From Leptothoe sp034932105 (GTDB taxonomy: Bacteria > Cyanobacteriota > Cyanobacteriia > Phormidesmidales > Phormidesmidaceae): a stretch of DNA of 64,000 bases. The translations under genes and the position numbers were made by a program. The notes under the pieces are model-generated. The model searched no databases and was not told where the DNA came from. It saw only the letters and a list, made by a program, of their open reading frames with translations. Positions 33,845 through 43,050 of the stretch are shown one piece after another. Location: NCBI RefSeq assembly GCF_034932105.1, contig NZ_JAYGIG010000119.1:1-64000 (forward strand), written 5' to 3'. Position 1 is the first letter of the stretch. Each line of letters begins with the position of its first letter.

Positions 33845-34690
33845 CTATGCCGACTTGCGTCGATCGTTTCTAGCCGCTAACCACTGTTGGAACACTAGAC
33901 CAAAGAACGGCATGTCTTCAATCAAATAGCGCTTCCACAGCCGCTTAGGCTCTGACAGCGTGCGGTACAGCCACTCAAGCCCCAGCTCAGTAACAAATTC
34001 AGGTGAGCGAGGCTTGTGCTCTGCCTCAAAATCGATGGCCGCACCAACCGCTAGGAATGTTTTGATATTGGTCAGGGCATGGCGATGCTTCACAATCCAT
34101 TTCTCCTGCTTAGGGGCACCAACGCCCACTACCAGGACATTGGCCGATGATGCCTGAATGCGTTCGATAATCGCCTTACATTCCTCAGGATTTTTCTCAA
34201 AACCAAAGGAAGGAGAATGAGCAGCGACGACAATTTCACGACCGATACGGGCATTGATCTTCTGCTGCGCTAGCTTGGCAACACCAGGGGCCGCACCCAA
34301 CATATAAATTTTGACATCAGGATTATCCCGGTTATAGTCACAGAACCAAGGCAACAAATCAGAGCCTGAAATTTTATCACAAATGGGCGTGCCCAAAAAT
34401 TGAGCGGCATACATTAAAATTTTGCTGTCGCAAACGCGGAAGTCAACTGCCTCGTACACATCGCGAAACTCTTGATCGTGCTGCAGCTTCATCAGATGAT
34501 CCACATTTGGAGTGACGACTACACCACCATCGGTGGCTAGACGCTGCAGTAGTTCCTCCCGAGTAAGATTGTCTATTTCAACATCTAGGATATTTACTGT
34601 GGCGCTTTTGTTGGCAGGTAGGACTGGCAAACTGTGATGGGAGTCCGTGACATGCTGCGTTGAAGGGATAACCGAGCCTTGGTATTGCAT
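33845..34690 (-). CDS. WecG/TagA/CpsF family glycosyltransferase (GT26)
   Basis: A 281-aa enzyme. Family blocks seen: TPNVDHLMKL (Asn/Asp acceptor region), FRVCDSKILMYAAQFLG, KIYMLGAAPG, VVGVGAPKQEKWI and VGAAIDF. GT26 members transfer N-acetylmannosamine or related sugars to lipid-linked intermediates for cell-surface polymers at the membrane face. No polysaccharide cluster surrounds it. The upstream 1.07 kb is repeat-rich noncoding DNA, so it may have a long leader. Confidence 0.92.
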   Translation of the reverse strand: MQYQGSVIPSTQHVTDSHHSLPVLPANKSATVNILDVEIDNLTREELLQRLATDGGVVVTPNVDHLMKLQHDQEFRDVYEAVDFRVCDSKILMYAAQFLGTPICDKISGSDLLPWFCDYNRDNPDVKIYMLGAAPGVAKLAQQKINARIGREIVVAAHSPSFGFEKNPEECKAIIERIQASSANVLVVGVGAPKQEKWIVKHRHALTNIKTFLAVGAAIDFEAEHKPRSPEFVTELGLEWLYRTLSEPKRLWKRYLIEDMPFFGLVFQQWLAARNDRRKSA

Positions 34691-34894
34691 GATTTTCAGA
34701 GGTTTTTCTTACTAACTAAATACAAAAAACAGTCACAACTTAAGATGAAAGGTAAAAACTGAAATCTCCAGTCCGAATAGAAAAGAACAATTCCCTTTAA
34801 AGCTAATGTTTGCCAGTGGTGAGCTGACAATTTGAACACCCATCTCAATAGCTTTATAACGCTTCTGTAGGGAGATTTCCGTAACTTGCCTACA

Positions 34895-35167
34895 CTTATC
34901 GAATAAGCTTGATGAGACAATGAAGAGCCGATAAGAACATATCTAAGACCCCTAGGGAACACAAACTCAAAATCCTAAAGAGCAATATCAGACCAAACCG
35001 ATAGCTCTATCTTAGGTAATGCTGACTATGGTCATGCTGACTATCCCGCCTAGCTAAGATATAACGCTTAAGTCGTCCTCACTCCACAAATCATCGAAAC
35101 CCATCGAATAAACTTAATGTGATAGTGAAGACCTGATAAGACGGTATTGCATACCCCTCGCAAAGGA
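34895..35167. repeat. pair of diverged direct repeats
   Basis: Segments of about 65 bp share ATCGAATAA.CTT.ATG.GA.A.TGAAGA.C.GATAAGA and end in ACCCCT. They are about 206 bp apart. Confidence 0.6.
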
Positions 35168-35393
35168 ACCCCTAATAGCCCATTGACAGCACTAGACAAA
35201 GCGGTTTGCTCTGTCTTCCGTACAGCTGAGTTATTAATTAAGCGAATTTGATTAATAACCACCTGATTGCTCGTTGAAACTACTGATTACTTAGACGCAG
35301 GGTTATAAGCGATAGTTTCCTCATAATGGAAGATAAATTCAGTTATGTGGCGTTTGTTTTAAACTGAATTTTGTGTTTTGACCTAAAATTTAG

Positions 35394-35740
35394 GCGAAAT
35401 AGCCTGAATTCAAAAACTCTTGTTGGCTTGACGAGTCATTGATTGAGCCTGCCCACCTACAAGCAAACCGTAAATATACAGTGTGGAAACTGAATGGCTG
35501 AGTACCATGGATTCCAGCTCAAGAGGCAGACTCAGTAAAATCCTACACGGGCTTCACACAACCTAAGCGAAATAGCCTGAATTCAAAAACTCTTGTTGAA
35601 TTGACGAGTCATTGATTGAGCCTGCTCGCCTAGAATTAAACCGTAAATATACGGTGTTGAAACTGAATGGCTGAGTACTATGGATTTCAGCTCAAGGGGC
35701 AGACTCAGTAAAACCCTGCAGGTCTGAATGCAACCTAGAT
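35394..35740. repeat. tandem 173-bp direct repeat
   Basis: Two copies (from 35394 and 35567) both begin GCGAAATAGCCTGAATTCAA. Each contains a small ACCGTA...TACGGT hairpin (perfect in copy 2) and a CTGAGT...ACTCAG long-range stem in both. Divergence is about 15 percent. They may be structured leader or small RNA elements. Confidence 0.88.
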
Positions 35741-35762
35741 GAGACTGAATTAATAACTAAAC

Positions 35763-35833
35763 TGGGGCGCTAGGATTCGAACCTAGGAATGACGAGACCA
35801 AAACCCGTTGCCTTACCACTTGGCGACGCCCCA
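35763..35833 (-). tRNA. trnQ: tRNA-Gln (anticodon UUG)
   Basis: A 71-nt cloverleaf on the minus strand. The acceptor is TGGGGCG/CGCCCCA, the D-arm GCCAAGTGGTAAGGC, the anticodon arm ACGGG-TTTTGGT-CTCGT with TTG at 34-36, and the T-arm CCTAG-GTTCGAAT-CCTAG. CCA is not encoded. There is no integrase or duplicated 3' end nearby. Confidence 0.96.
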
Positions 35834-36098
35834 ACAATTTGATTTAAGCACCAAGACAACCAATACTTAGTTAATCCCAACTGCTAACTCAGATATAGTA
35901 GCAGCTTTTAGCCTGGTAGTGTCAATAGCTGCATCAACTTTTGTGCCATCGTTGAGTGAGGGGATGAAACGGTCTTTCTAAAAAGGTTATAGGCCAATAT
36001 CTGGCAGCTGCAATCCTGCTCAGAAGGAGCAAATTCTCCAGCTGGCTGTATGGCATATTGGAACCTGATCGATCCGTCATCCTGTGCAGTCATAAGCC

Positions 36099-37196
36099 AT
36101 GAATTCTACTGTCTACCGTGCCCCTTGGCCATTGACCAATGGTCTACTGATGACCATCCATGCTGGGCTATGGGCCGAGAAAAACTGGCAAACTACCCTG
36201 GCTGATCCCGAGCCAATTTACCGAGAAACGGTTTTCACAGGTGCTCAAGGGGTGCCCATTTTTGGTCTGGTGGCCATTCCGCCTCATCCTAAAGGCACCA
36301 TCATTGGGACCTATGGCATCACGGGTGATCTTGATAATCAGTGGTTTCTGCGCATTATGGGGCGTAAAGCCTATGCCCAAGGCTATGCGGTGGTGATTTA
36401 TGATTGGCGCGCCCATGGCAAAACTGCCAAATTATCCCCCACCCTAACCTCCGATGGTTTGTATGAAGGGGAGGATTTTGTCAGGATTGCCGCAGCGGCT
36501 AAGGCGATGGGCTGTCCGGCACCGTTTTGGTTTACGGCTTTTTCTCTGGGGGGGCTGCTGGCCTTATGGGGCGTTAAGGCGGCCCAAGATTTGCCAACAT
36601 GGGGGGCAGATTTGGAGTTGACGTTGGATGATATTGGCGGCTGTGCTGTCATCTGTCCTGCATTAGAGTCGTTGAGATCGCTGCAATATTTGGTTAACGC
36701 TCCCCTGGGTAAATATCTTGAAAAAGCGATCACTCGCAAACTCAATCAGCTACTCTCCGGGCTGCAGCAAGATCATCCCGGGGCCTTTGATCCCGATGCC
36801 GTTGAGCGTGTGAGGAGTATTTGGAGCTTCGACCATGAAATGGTGATTGGGCGGCTTGGATTTAAATCTGTTGAGGACTACTACACAGCTACCAGTGGTT
36901 TATATCTTTTGCCAGAACTCCAAAAGCCCACATTGATCATCTATGCCGCTGATGATCCCCTCTTTGATCCCACTCTCTTGCCAGATATTCAGGCGCGGTG
37001 TGCGGCGAATCCGGCCATTGATTTGGTCCTGACGGCCCAGGGAGGGCATGTGGGTTATATCAGCAGTGCAGCCTGTCAACGGCAAATCCAAGATGCCGAT
37101 CAGTGGTGGGCTTGGAATCGAGTATTGGACTGGTGCAATGATGTCCAGGAAAGTCTGGCGCCTGACCAGACCAAAATGCCGGTTTATTCAGCCTAG
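36099..37196 (+). CDS. alpha/beta-hydrolase, YheT-like
   Basis: 365 aa. The nucleophile elbow AFSLGG, an acid YAADDPLFD and His in GGHVGY form a plausible Ser-Asp-His triad. HPKGTIIGTYGITG provides the oxyanion-hole region. There is no signal peptide. It is likely an esterase or thioesterase-like enzyme of unknown substrate. It is followed by recF 25 bp later on the same strand, so they may be co-transcribed. Confidence 0.85.
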   Translation: MNSTVYRAPWPLTNGLLMTIHAGLWAEKNWQTTLADPEPIYRETVFTGAQGVPIFGLVAIPPHPKGTIIGTYGITGDLDNQWFLRIMGRKAYAQGYAVVIYDWRAHGKTAKLSPTLTSDGLYEGEDFVRIAAAAKAMGCPAPFWFTAFSLGGLLALWGVKAAQDLPTWGADLELTLDDIGGCAVICPALESLRSLQYLVNAPLGKYLEKAITRKLNQLLSGLQQDHPGAFDPDAVERVRSIWSFDHEMVIGRLGFKSVEDYYTATSGLYLLPELQKPTLIIYAADDPLFDPTLLPDIQARCAANPAIDLVLTAQGGHVGYISSAACQRQIQDADQWWAWNRVLDWCNDVQESLAPDQTKMPVYSA

Positions 37197-37220
37197 ACTA
37201 GGGTAGCGTCCTGGCTATCT

Positions 37221-38378
37221 ATGTTTCTTCAATCGCTGCACCTCCATCAGTTTCGCAACTACGGTGATCAGTCCGTTGAATTTTTGGCACCCAAGACTAT
37301 CCTGCTGGGGGAAAATGCTCAGGGAAAGTCTAATCTGCTAGAAGCGGTGGAGCTGTTGGCTACCCTGAAATCCCATCGGACGAGTCGCGATCGCGACCTG
37401 GTCCAAACCGCCATGGCCACTGCCCAAATTCGAGCCCATCTCAAACGAGACTTGGGGGTGTCATCCCTCCAGCTCACCCTCCGCAGTGGCAGTCGCCGCA
37501 CAGCCGTAATCAATGGCGAAACTCTTCGGCGTCAGCAAGATTTTCTCGGTCACCTCAATGCCGTGCAATTTTCCTGTTTAGACCTAGATCTGGTGCGGGG
37601 CGGTCCGGGGCAACGACGTACCTGGACCGATACCTTACTAATGCAGCTAGAACCCTTGTATGTCTACATTCTGCAGCAATATCACCAGGTGCTTAAACAG
37701 CGGAATGCCTTTATCAAACAGCAGACGGCGGAGAGAGCACCAGACCAGCCACCTCAGCTTGAGCCGACCCAGCTGGCCCTATGGGATGCCCAGCTAGTCA
37801 CCCTCGGAACCCGTGTCATTAGGCGACGTGCCCGTATGCTCAAACGGCTGATTCCCATTGCCCAGTCATGGCACCAAGCCATTAGCGGTAGCACTGAGCA
37901 ATTGGAGATTCGCTACGCCCCTAATGTTGAGCTTGCCAGTGGGCTGGACAGTGGGATCTACAGTGATGATGCCCATGAGATTCAACAGGCGTTTCTTGAT
38001 CAGCTCAAAACCCGCACCACAGCTGAGTATTATCAGCGCACCACCTTAGTGGGTCCCCATCGAGATGACATTGACTTCTCGATTGACGACACGCCAGCTC
38101 GCCAGTACGGTTCCCAAGGACAGCAGCGCACACTGGTATTAGCCCTAAAACTTTCAGAGCTACAGCTGATTGAATCGGTGGTGGGGGAGCCTCCCCTGTT
38201 GTTGCTGGATGATGTGCTGGCTGAGTTGGACTTAAATCGCCAAAATCAGCTGCTCGATACGATCCAGGATCGTTTTCAAACCCTGATTACCACAACCCAT
38301 CTGGGATCTTTTGACGCTAAATGGCTCACCTCCTCCCAGGTTTTACATGTGACCAACGGTCGCCTAGTTAGCAAATAG
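37221..38378 (+). CDS. recF: DNA repair/recombination protein RecF
   Basis: A 385-aa SMC-like ABC ATPase. It loads RecA at ssDNA gaps with RecO and RecR. Walker A is GENAQGKSN (residue 31 onward), the signature is GSQGQQRTL, and Walker B is LLLLDDVLAELD. The N-terminal LHLHQFRNY is typical. Length is normal. Confidence 0.96.
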   Translation: MFLQSLHLHQFRNYGDQSVEFLAPKTILLGENAQGKSNLLEAVELLATLKSHRTSRDRDLVQTAMATAQIRAHLKRDLGVSSLQLTLRSGSRRTAVINGETLRRQQDFLGHLNAVQFSCLDLDLVRGGPGQRRTWTDTLLMQLEPLYVYILQQYHQVLKQRNAFIKQQTAERAPDQPPQLEPTQLALWDAQLVTLGTRVIRRRARMLKRLIPIAQSWHQAISGSTEQLEIRYAPNVELASGLDSGIYSDDAHEIQQAFLDQLKTRTTAEYYQRTTLVGPHRDDIDFSIDDTPARQYGSQGQQRTLVLALKLSELQLIESVVGEPPLLLLDDVLAELDLNRQNQLLDTIQDRFQTLITTTHLGSFDAKWLTSSQVLHVTNGRLVSK

Positions 38379-38431
38379 CTATCTTAATTTTCCCGTTTGC
38401 CAGGTTAGCTGATTGCTCAATTGTCTCTGGC

Positions 38432-39709
38432 CTAGGTAATGTTTTTGATGGCTGTAGTCAGTTTTTCAAGGGCTTCGTTAACCTCCGATGGGTTGACAAT
38501 CAAGGGTGGAACAAATCTGATCACATTGGGGCCGGCCGGTACCAGTAACAACCCTTGGGCTGTAGCTGCTTTGACGATATCGAGAGATTTTAGTGGTGCT
38601 TCGGCCTTGAGTACCAGACCATTAATCAGTCCCCAACCCCGGACTTGCTCAAATAGGTGCGGGTAGGTATCCACTAATTTCAGTAACCCTTGGCGTAGTT
38701 GTTGTCCCCTGGCGCTAGCGTTAGCCATGAGGTGCTCTGACTCTAGGGTTTGACATACGGCTAGGGCCACACCGCAAACGAAGGGGTTGCCGCCGTAGGT
38801 GCTGGCATGGTCTCCGGGTTGGAAGACGTCGCAGCTAGATTTGCAGAGCATTGCGCCAATGGGGATACCGCCACCGAGGCCCTTGGCGACGGTGATCACA
38901 TCGGGCTCAATGTCTAGATTTTCGTAGCCCCAGAGCTTACCGGTTCTGCCCACACCCACCTGGACTTCATCCAGGATCAGCAGGATCTTATGCTGGTCGC
39001 ACAGCTCACGCACCCGCTTGAAGTACTGAATATTGCCCGGATTGACGCCCCCTTCGCCCTGAAGGGCTTCTAGGAGAATAGCGGCGACCTGGGGACCGTT
39101 GGCATTAAGGGATGCGATCGCACCTTCCAATGCCTCGATATCGTTATAGGTCACATAGTGAAACCCAGGGACCAACGGGGCAAAGTTCTTTTGGTATTTG
39201 GGCTGACCTGTGGCGGTAACGGTCGCCAGGGTGCGGCCATGGAAGCTGGCATGGGCGGTAATAATCACCGGCTCCTCGATGCCCAGCTCAGTGTGGCCAT
39301 ATTTCCGGGCCAGTTTGATGGCTGCCTCGTTAGCCTCAGCTCCTGAGTTACAGAAAAATACCCGGTCCGTACAAGAATGCTCGGTGAGCCATTGGGCCAA
39401 GGCCCCCTGTTCTGGAATGTAATACAGATTCGATACATGGTGCAGGGTTTGAATCTGCTGGGTCACAGCCTCCACCATCACCGGATGGGCATGGCCCAGG
39501 GTGCAGGTGGCGATCCCGGCCACAAAGTCCAAATATTCATTGTCCTGGTCATCCCACACGCGGCAGCCTGCCCCATGGGTCAAGGCCAGGGGAAAACGAC
39601 CGTAGGTGGTCATCACATGGCTGTCGAATACCTCGGGTTTAAAGGTTTTGGAGGACTTTGACCCAAAGGCCTTAAAGGGGAGTTTAGCAAGCTGTTTTAG
39701 ATTGACCAC
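38432..39709 (-). CDS. argD: acetylornithine aminotransferase
   Basis: 425 aa from GTG 39709, chosen because AGAGG lies about 8 nt upstream; a longer frame reaches 39745. Class III PLP aminotransferase with GAEANEAAIKLARK, LDEVQVGVGRTGK and the PLP-lysine segment ITVAKGLGGGIPIGA. It converts N-acetylglutamate semialdehyde to N-acetylornithine in arginine synthesis. It converges with recF. A 28-bp palindrome sits 33 bp before the start. Confidence 0.93.
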   Translation of the reverse strand: MVNLKQLAKLPFKAFGSKSSKTFKPEVFDSHVMTTYGRFPLALTHGAGCRVWDDQDNEYLDFVAGIATCTLGHAHPVMVEAVTQQIQTLHHVSNLYYIPEQGALAQWLTEHSCTDRVFFCNSGAEANEAAIKLARKYGHTELGIEEPVIITAHASFHGRTLATVTATGQPKYQKNFAPLVPGFHYVTYNDIEALEGAIASLNANGPQVAAILLEALQGEGGVNPGNIQYFKRVRELCDQHKILLILDEVQVGVGRTGKLWGYENLDIEPDVITVAKGLGGGIPIGAMLCKSSCDVFQPGDHASTYGGNPFVCGVALAVCQTLESEHLMANASARGQQLRQGLLKLVDTYPHLFEQVRGWGLINGLVLKAEAPLKSLDIVKAATAQGLLLVPAGPNVIRFVPPLIVNPSEVNEALEKLTTAIKNIT

Positions 39710-39741
39710 GAACTGACCTCTTCTTCTATGTCGCGTTTGTA

Positions 39742-39769
39742 GCAACTGACCAATGCATTGGTCGGTTGC
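39742..39769. promoter_or_regulatory. 28-bp palindrome upstream of argD
   Basis: GCAACTGACCAATGCATTGG and its continuation form arms of 14 nt with one mismatched pair and no spacer. It lies 33 bp upstream of the argD GTG, so it is a candidate operator or a 5'-UTR hairpin. The 39770-40055 remainder holds only a doubtful minus-strand fragment. Confidence 0.5.
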
Positions 39770-40055
39770 GGCTCAGGTTAGCTTTGGAGCTCAAAGTTTG
39801 CAGGAATGTCTATGCTCCTGACTAACCTGACGGATGTTATTTCTCTAAGATGATTGTAGGCAATCATCCTGGCATTAACCGTTAGAAGAATTGATAGATG
39901 TGGGCAGTTTTTTAGGGGGGTGGGGAGCCTCGGCCCGACGGCTGCCGTCATGTCTAAGCTGTCTGAGGCGCTTGCGAATTGCTTCATCACCTAAAGCAGC
40001 AGCTTTTCGGGCATGCTTAACCCATTGATGTTAGTTGATAGGTTCTGGTTGTCCC

Positions 40056-40670
40056 ATGACGATTATTACGGCTGTCCAAAAGGGTGATGAGGTTGCGATC
40101 GCATGCGATACCCAAATTAGCAGTAGCGATAGCGGTCTGATGCTTCTGGCCGAATACCAGGTCAATGCCTCCAAGCTCATTACCTATGGTGAAAGCATCT
40201 TAGGCGTCTCTGGCTCCTGTGCCGTGATGCGAATCTTTGAAGACCTCCTAGGGCGTAGCGAGCCAGCTCGGCTAGCGTCACGGACAGATGTCTTTCGTTG
40301 GTTATTGGCTCAGCAGGATACCCTCAAGTCCGACTACTACATGAAAACAGACAACGGCAATGATAAAGGCCAGCCCACTGAATCCCAGTGGCTCACGGCC
40401 ATGTTGATCAATCCCTATGGTATTTTTTCCATTAACCCCTACCGCCAGGTCAATGAATACTCCAAATTTTGGGCCGTGGGATCAGGCTGTCGATTTGCCC
40501 TGGGAGCCTTAGAAATTCTCTACCAACAACCCCTAACCGCTACCGAAATTGCCAGGGAAGCCGCCCTAGTTGCCACCAAGTTTAATCCTGGCTGTTCTGA
40601 ACCCGTCTTCGTGCAGACAATTCAGAAACAGCTGGACCATGGCACCGGATCGGAAACGGCATCGAGCTAA
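40056..40670 (+). CDS. HslV/proteasome-beta-like Ntn hydrolase
   Basis: 204 aa from ATG 40056. After Met removal the N-terminus is TIITAV, with Asp17 (ACDTQ) and Lys39 (ASKLI). These correspond to the Thr1/Asp17/Lys33 active site of T1 peptidases. GVSGSCAVM and AVGSGCRFALGALE complete the fold signature. It is not HslV itself (longer Thr1-Lys spacing, no hslU next to it). A self-compartmentalising peptidase of unknown substrate is likely. Confidence 0.75.
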   Translation: MTIITAVQKGDEVAIACDTQISSSDSGLMLLAEYQVNASKLITYGESILGVSGSCAVMRIFEDLLGRSEPARLASRTDVFRWLLAQQDTLKSDYYMKTDNGNDKGQPTESQWLTAMLINPYGIFSINPYRQVNEYSKFWAVGSGCRFALGALEILYQQPLTATEIAREAALVATKFNPGCSEPVFVQTIQKQLDHGTGSETASS

Positions 40671-40711
40671 CTATTGAGCTGACGATAGAGCCATCCCCAC
40701 CCTGGTTAACT

Positions 40712-42997
40712 CTATCGTCCAGACCGTTTCAAGGTTTGTAAATCTCTCTGCAAATCGTCCACATCCAACGGCTGCCCACCATAGCGCCAACTCACATAGC
40801 GATCGACCATTTGACGCACCAAATTAGCCTGGCTAAAGTCCTCCCGCCGTTGTAAACCCACCGCATATTCCAACGGCGTTTGGCTAGCCCGTTTGCCATA
40901 ACCCTGCTGGTGTAGCAGCCACAACATCTGCTGGTAAATCTGCTCGGCGGGGGCTAGACGTCTCAACCGGAGACTACGCCGCCACCGTTGCCAGCCCTGC
41001 CAACCGAGCCAGCCCAAAAAGCCAAGTCCCGTCAGGCCCACGGCCCACCAAATGACACTGAGCCAGCCCTGGCCATTAAACCGGGATAAAAATCGCAGCA
41101 GTATGCCCAGCACCATGACCAGGAGTTGGAACCCACGCTGGATCACCCGGATAACAGGGGTAGGTAACGCCCCCTCTAAAAATTCCCATAGTTGGCGCAG
41201 CACACTAAACGGGTTGGCCCCATCGTCTTCGGGGGAGAACAACAGACTATTGGGAATGGGGTTGAAGTAAAACCAGCCCTCTCCTGGAAAATAGACCTCA
41301 GTTTGGGCATAGGCGTCAGTATTGCGAACAATATAAAACCCAGTGAAGGGATTAAACTGCCCGGGTCCAAAGCCGGTGGCCAGTCGAGCTGGAATGCCAA
41401 CGGAGCGGAGCATGATAGTCAGCACGGTGGAAAACTGATCTCGAGTGCCCCCTTGATACTTAAACAAAAAAGTACTGACCAGATCTTCACCCTCTTCGAA
41501 ATAGGGCAGATCCTTTTCAATGGTGTAGTTCTCCTGCAGGACCTGGGTCAGGAATGTGGCTTTTTCGTAGGGGGTGTTGAGGGGCGTTTCAGAGGTGGCT
41601 AACCAGCGTTCAGTTTCAGTGCGGATGCGATCGCGAATCTCGTCTGGCATTTGTAAATAATGCTTGCGAATGGAGTCTGCATAATCCGTTCGACTCTGGT
41701 TTAACCGCTCCCCATTGCGCAACGGCACTTGGGAAACCACCGTATAGGTCAGACCTTCGGGCAAAAGACCGGATGGGCGCAACGCTCCCTCAGGGTCCAT
41801 GGCTAGCTCCTCAGCTGGAAAATAAACCGCTTCTGGCCAATACAGCACCGGCACCAGATTCTGAAAGTCCTGCACCATGGTGTAGGTTTGCACCACTTCC
41901 TGGGTTGGCCCAATGCTCTGGGGGCCAACGGGTAAAAACCGAGAAGACAAGGGCGTACGACCCAGATCGATCAGGTTTTCCCCGCGGGACACATTCCATC
42001 CTTGGCCCGTATATTCATCAAAGGCCATAACCCGCCAAAAACCGGCTTGTTGCGATCGCACCCGCATCACCACCTGCGGTTCCAGCTCCCCCCTCAGATT
42101 TTGATTAATCCGCCGATTAAACCCGTAATAAAAATCAGTACTGATGCGGCCAGGGCCTGTTTCCGGACTGCCATTCCCACCGTCACCATTGCCCTGTGCA
42201 GGGTCATCGCCGTTATTCCCTCGACTGACATAACCTGGATTAAAAATCTGTCGCTCTGTCACATCCCCAGTCACATCCACGCTACCGCTGGCCGGAAATG
42301 TCTGGAGCTGATACCCCGGCAATCTAGGCATGGCAATAAATATCGCCATACCTAAGGAAAGGACAATCGCCACAATACCCCCCAGCTGTCTCAAGGGTAA
42401 GCCCGTCGATACCCGCCGCCAATCTAGGAGCCCCAGCCGAGAGCGATAATCCAGCACCAGCACTGGCAAGGCCAGCAAAAAAAATAAAAGCAAAAACGGG
42501 CCAAACATTAAAGTTTGGCTGATGGTAGCGGCCACCCCCATCAGCACAAACCCAATCATCATGGAATAACCCAAGTCCTTACGACGCGGCAGGTCAAAGC
42601 TATGGAGTACCTGCAAATGGATCAATAGCTCCGCCAGTACAATCCGCGTGTCGCCAGGCACCTGCAACATCCGGCCCAGAAAAAATGCCAGGGCTACCAA
42701 CATACCCAGGGCAATCAAAAACTTAGCCGCAATATTCCGACGGCGACGGCTGCGCCAACTCCAATAGGCCCCTGCCCCACTGAGGGGAATCGCCAACAGA
42801 TTCCACAAGGACGTATCAGTTACCCCCAGGGCTGCGACACTGAGACTACCAATCCCCACCGTTACCAAACACTGCACTAGCACCCGCAGCCAAATAGAAT
42901 CTTCAGACACCGATGGCGGCAGGGTCGATGACCGCTGCCGCCATCGTGAGAACAAACCTCGGGGCGGAGTATTCAGGGTAGAAATAGGAGTAGCCAT
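40712..42997 (-). CDS. transglutaminase-like membrane protein (TgpA type), probable pseudoenzyme
   Basis: 761 aa. The N-terminal DUF3488 region has about six helices (35-225). A periplasmic transglutaminase-like domain (about 430-590), a helix near 640-665 and a C-terminal DUF4129-like part follow. Catalytic positions are altered: the Cys position is Arg519 (GGTRDQFST), the His position Tyr563 (NTDAYAQTE) and the Asp position Asn579 (FYFNPI). Peptide-bond chemistry is therefore unlikely, and a structural or ligand-binding role at the envelope is inferred. Confidence 0.88.
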   Translation of the reverse strand: MATPISTLNTPPRGLFSRWRQRSSTLPPSVSEDSIWLRVLVQCLVTVGIGSLSVAALGVTDTSLWNLLAIPLSGAGAYWSWRSRRRRNIAAKFLIALGMLVALAFFLGRMLQVPGDTRIVLAELLIHLQVLHSFDLPRRKDLGYSMMIGFVLMGVAATISQTLMFGPFLLLFFLLALPVLVLDYRSRLGLLDWRRVSTGLPLRQLGGIVAIVLSLGMAIFIAMPRLPGYQLQTFPASGSVDVTGDVTERQIFNPGYVSRGNNGDDPAQGNGDGGNGSPETGPGRISTDFYYGFNRRINQNLRGELEPQVVMRVRSQQAGFWRVMAFDEYTGQGWNVSRGENLIDLGRTPLSSRFLPVGPQSIGPTQEVVQTYTMVQDFQNLVPVLYWPEAVYFPAEELAMDPEGALRPSGLLPEGLTYTVVSQVPLRNGERLNQSRTDYADSIRKHYLQMPDEIRDRIRTETERWLATSETPLNTPYEKATFLTQVLQENYTIEKDLPYFEEGEDLVSTFLFKYQGGTRDQFSTVLTIMLRSVGIPARLATGFGPGQFNPFTGFYIVRNTDAYAQTEVYFPGEGWFYFNPIPNSLLFSPEDDGANPFSVLRQLWEFLEGALPTPVIRVIQRGFQLLVMVLGILLRFLSRFNGQGWLSVIWWAVGLTGLGFLGWLGWQGWQRWRRSLRLRRLAPAEQIYQQMLWLLHQQGYGKRASQTPLEYAVGLQRREDFSQANLVRQMVDRYVSWRYGGQPLDVDDLQRDLQTLKRSGR

Positions 42998-43050
42998 ACT
43001 AGTAGACGCACGAAAAAACCGAAAATTGGCGTGGTTCTATCCTAGCTGGC

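Larger units (their letters stand above)
34691..35762. other. 1.07-kb noncoding, repeat-rich region
   Basis: No convincing gene. It holds two related segments around CATCGAATAAACTTAATG (34895-34960 and 35101-35167) and a tandem pair of 173-bp repeats (35394-35740). Short minus-strand frames of 88 and 64 codons span the first pair but look like translations of repeats. Confidence 0.75.

Noticed and set aside
34696..35262. Minus-strand frames of 88 and 64 codons upstream of the glycosyltransferase.
   Set aside because: They cover the two diverged direct repeats, have unlikely composition and no conserved frame between copies.
35763..35833. tRNA-Gln as an integration site of a mobile element.
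   Set aside because: No integrase, no duplicated tRNA 3' end and no phage-like genes on either side. The neighbouring repeats lack att-like identity to the tRNA.
39875..40031. Minus-strand frame reading HARKAAALGDEAIRKRLRQL that looks like a protein tail.
   Set aside because: No start codon is available and its upstream end runs into the Ntn hydrolase start. It may be a tiny remnant but cannot be supported.
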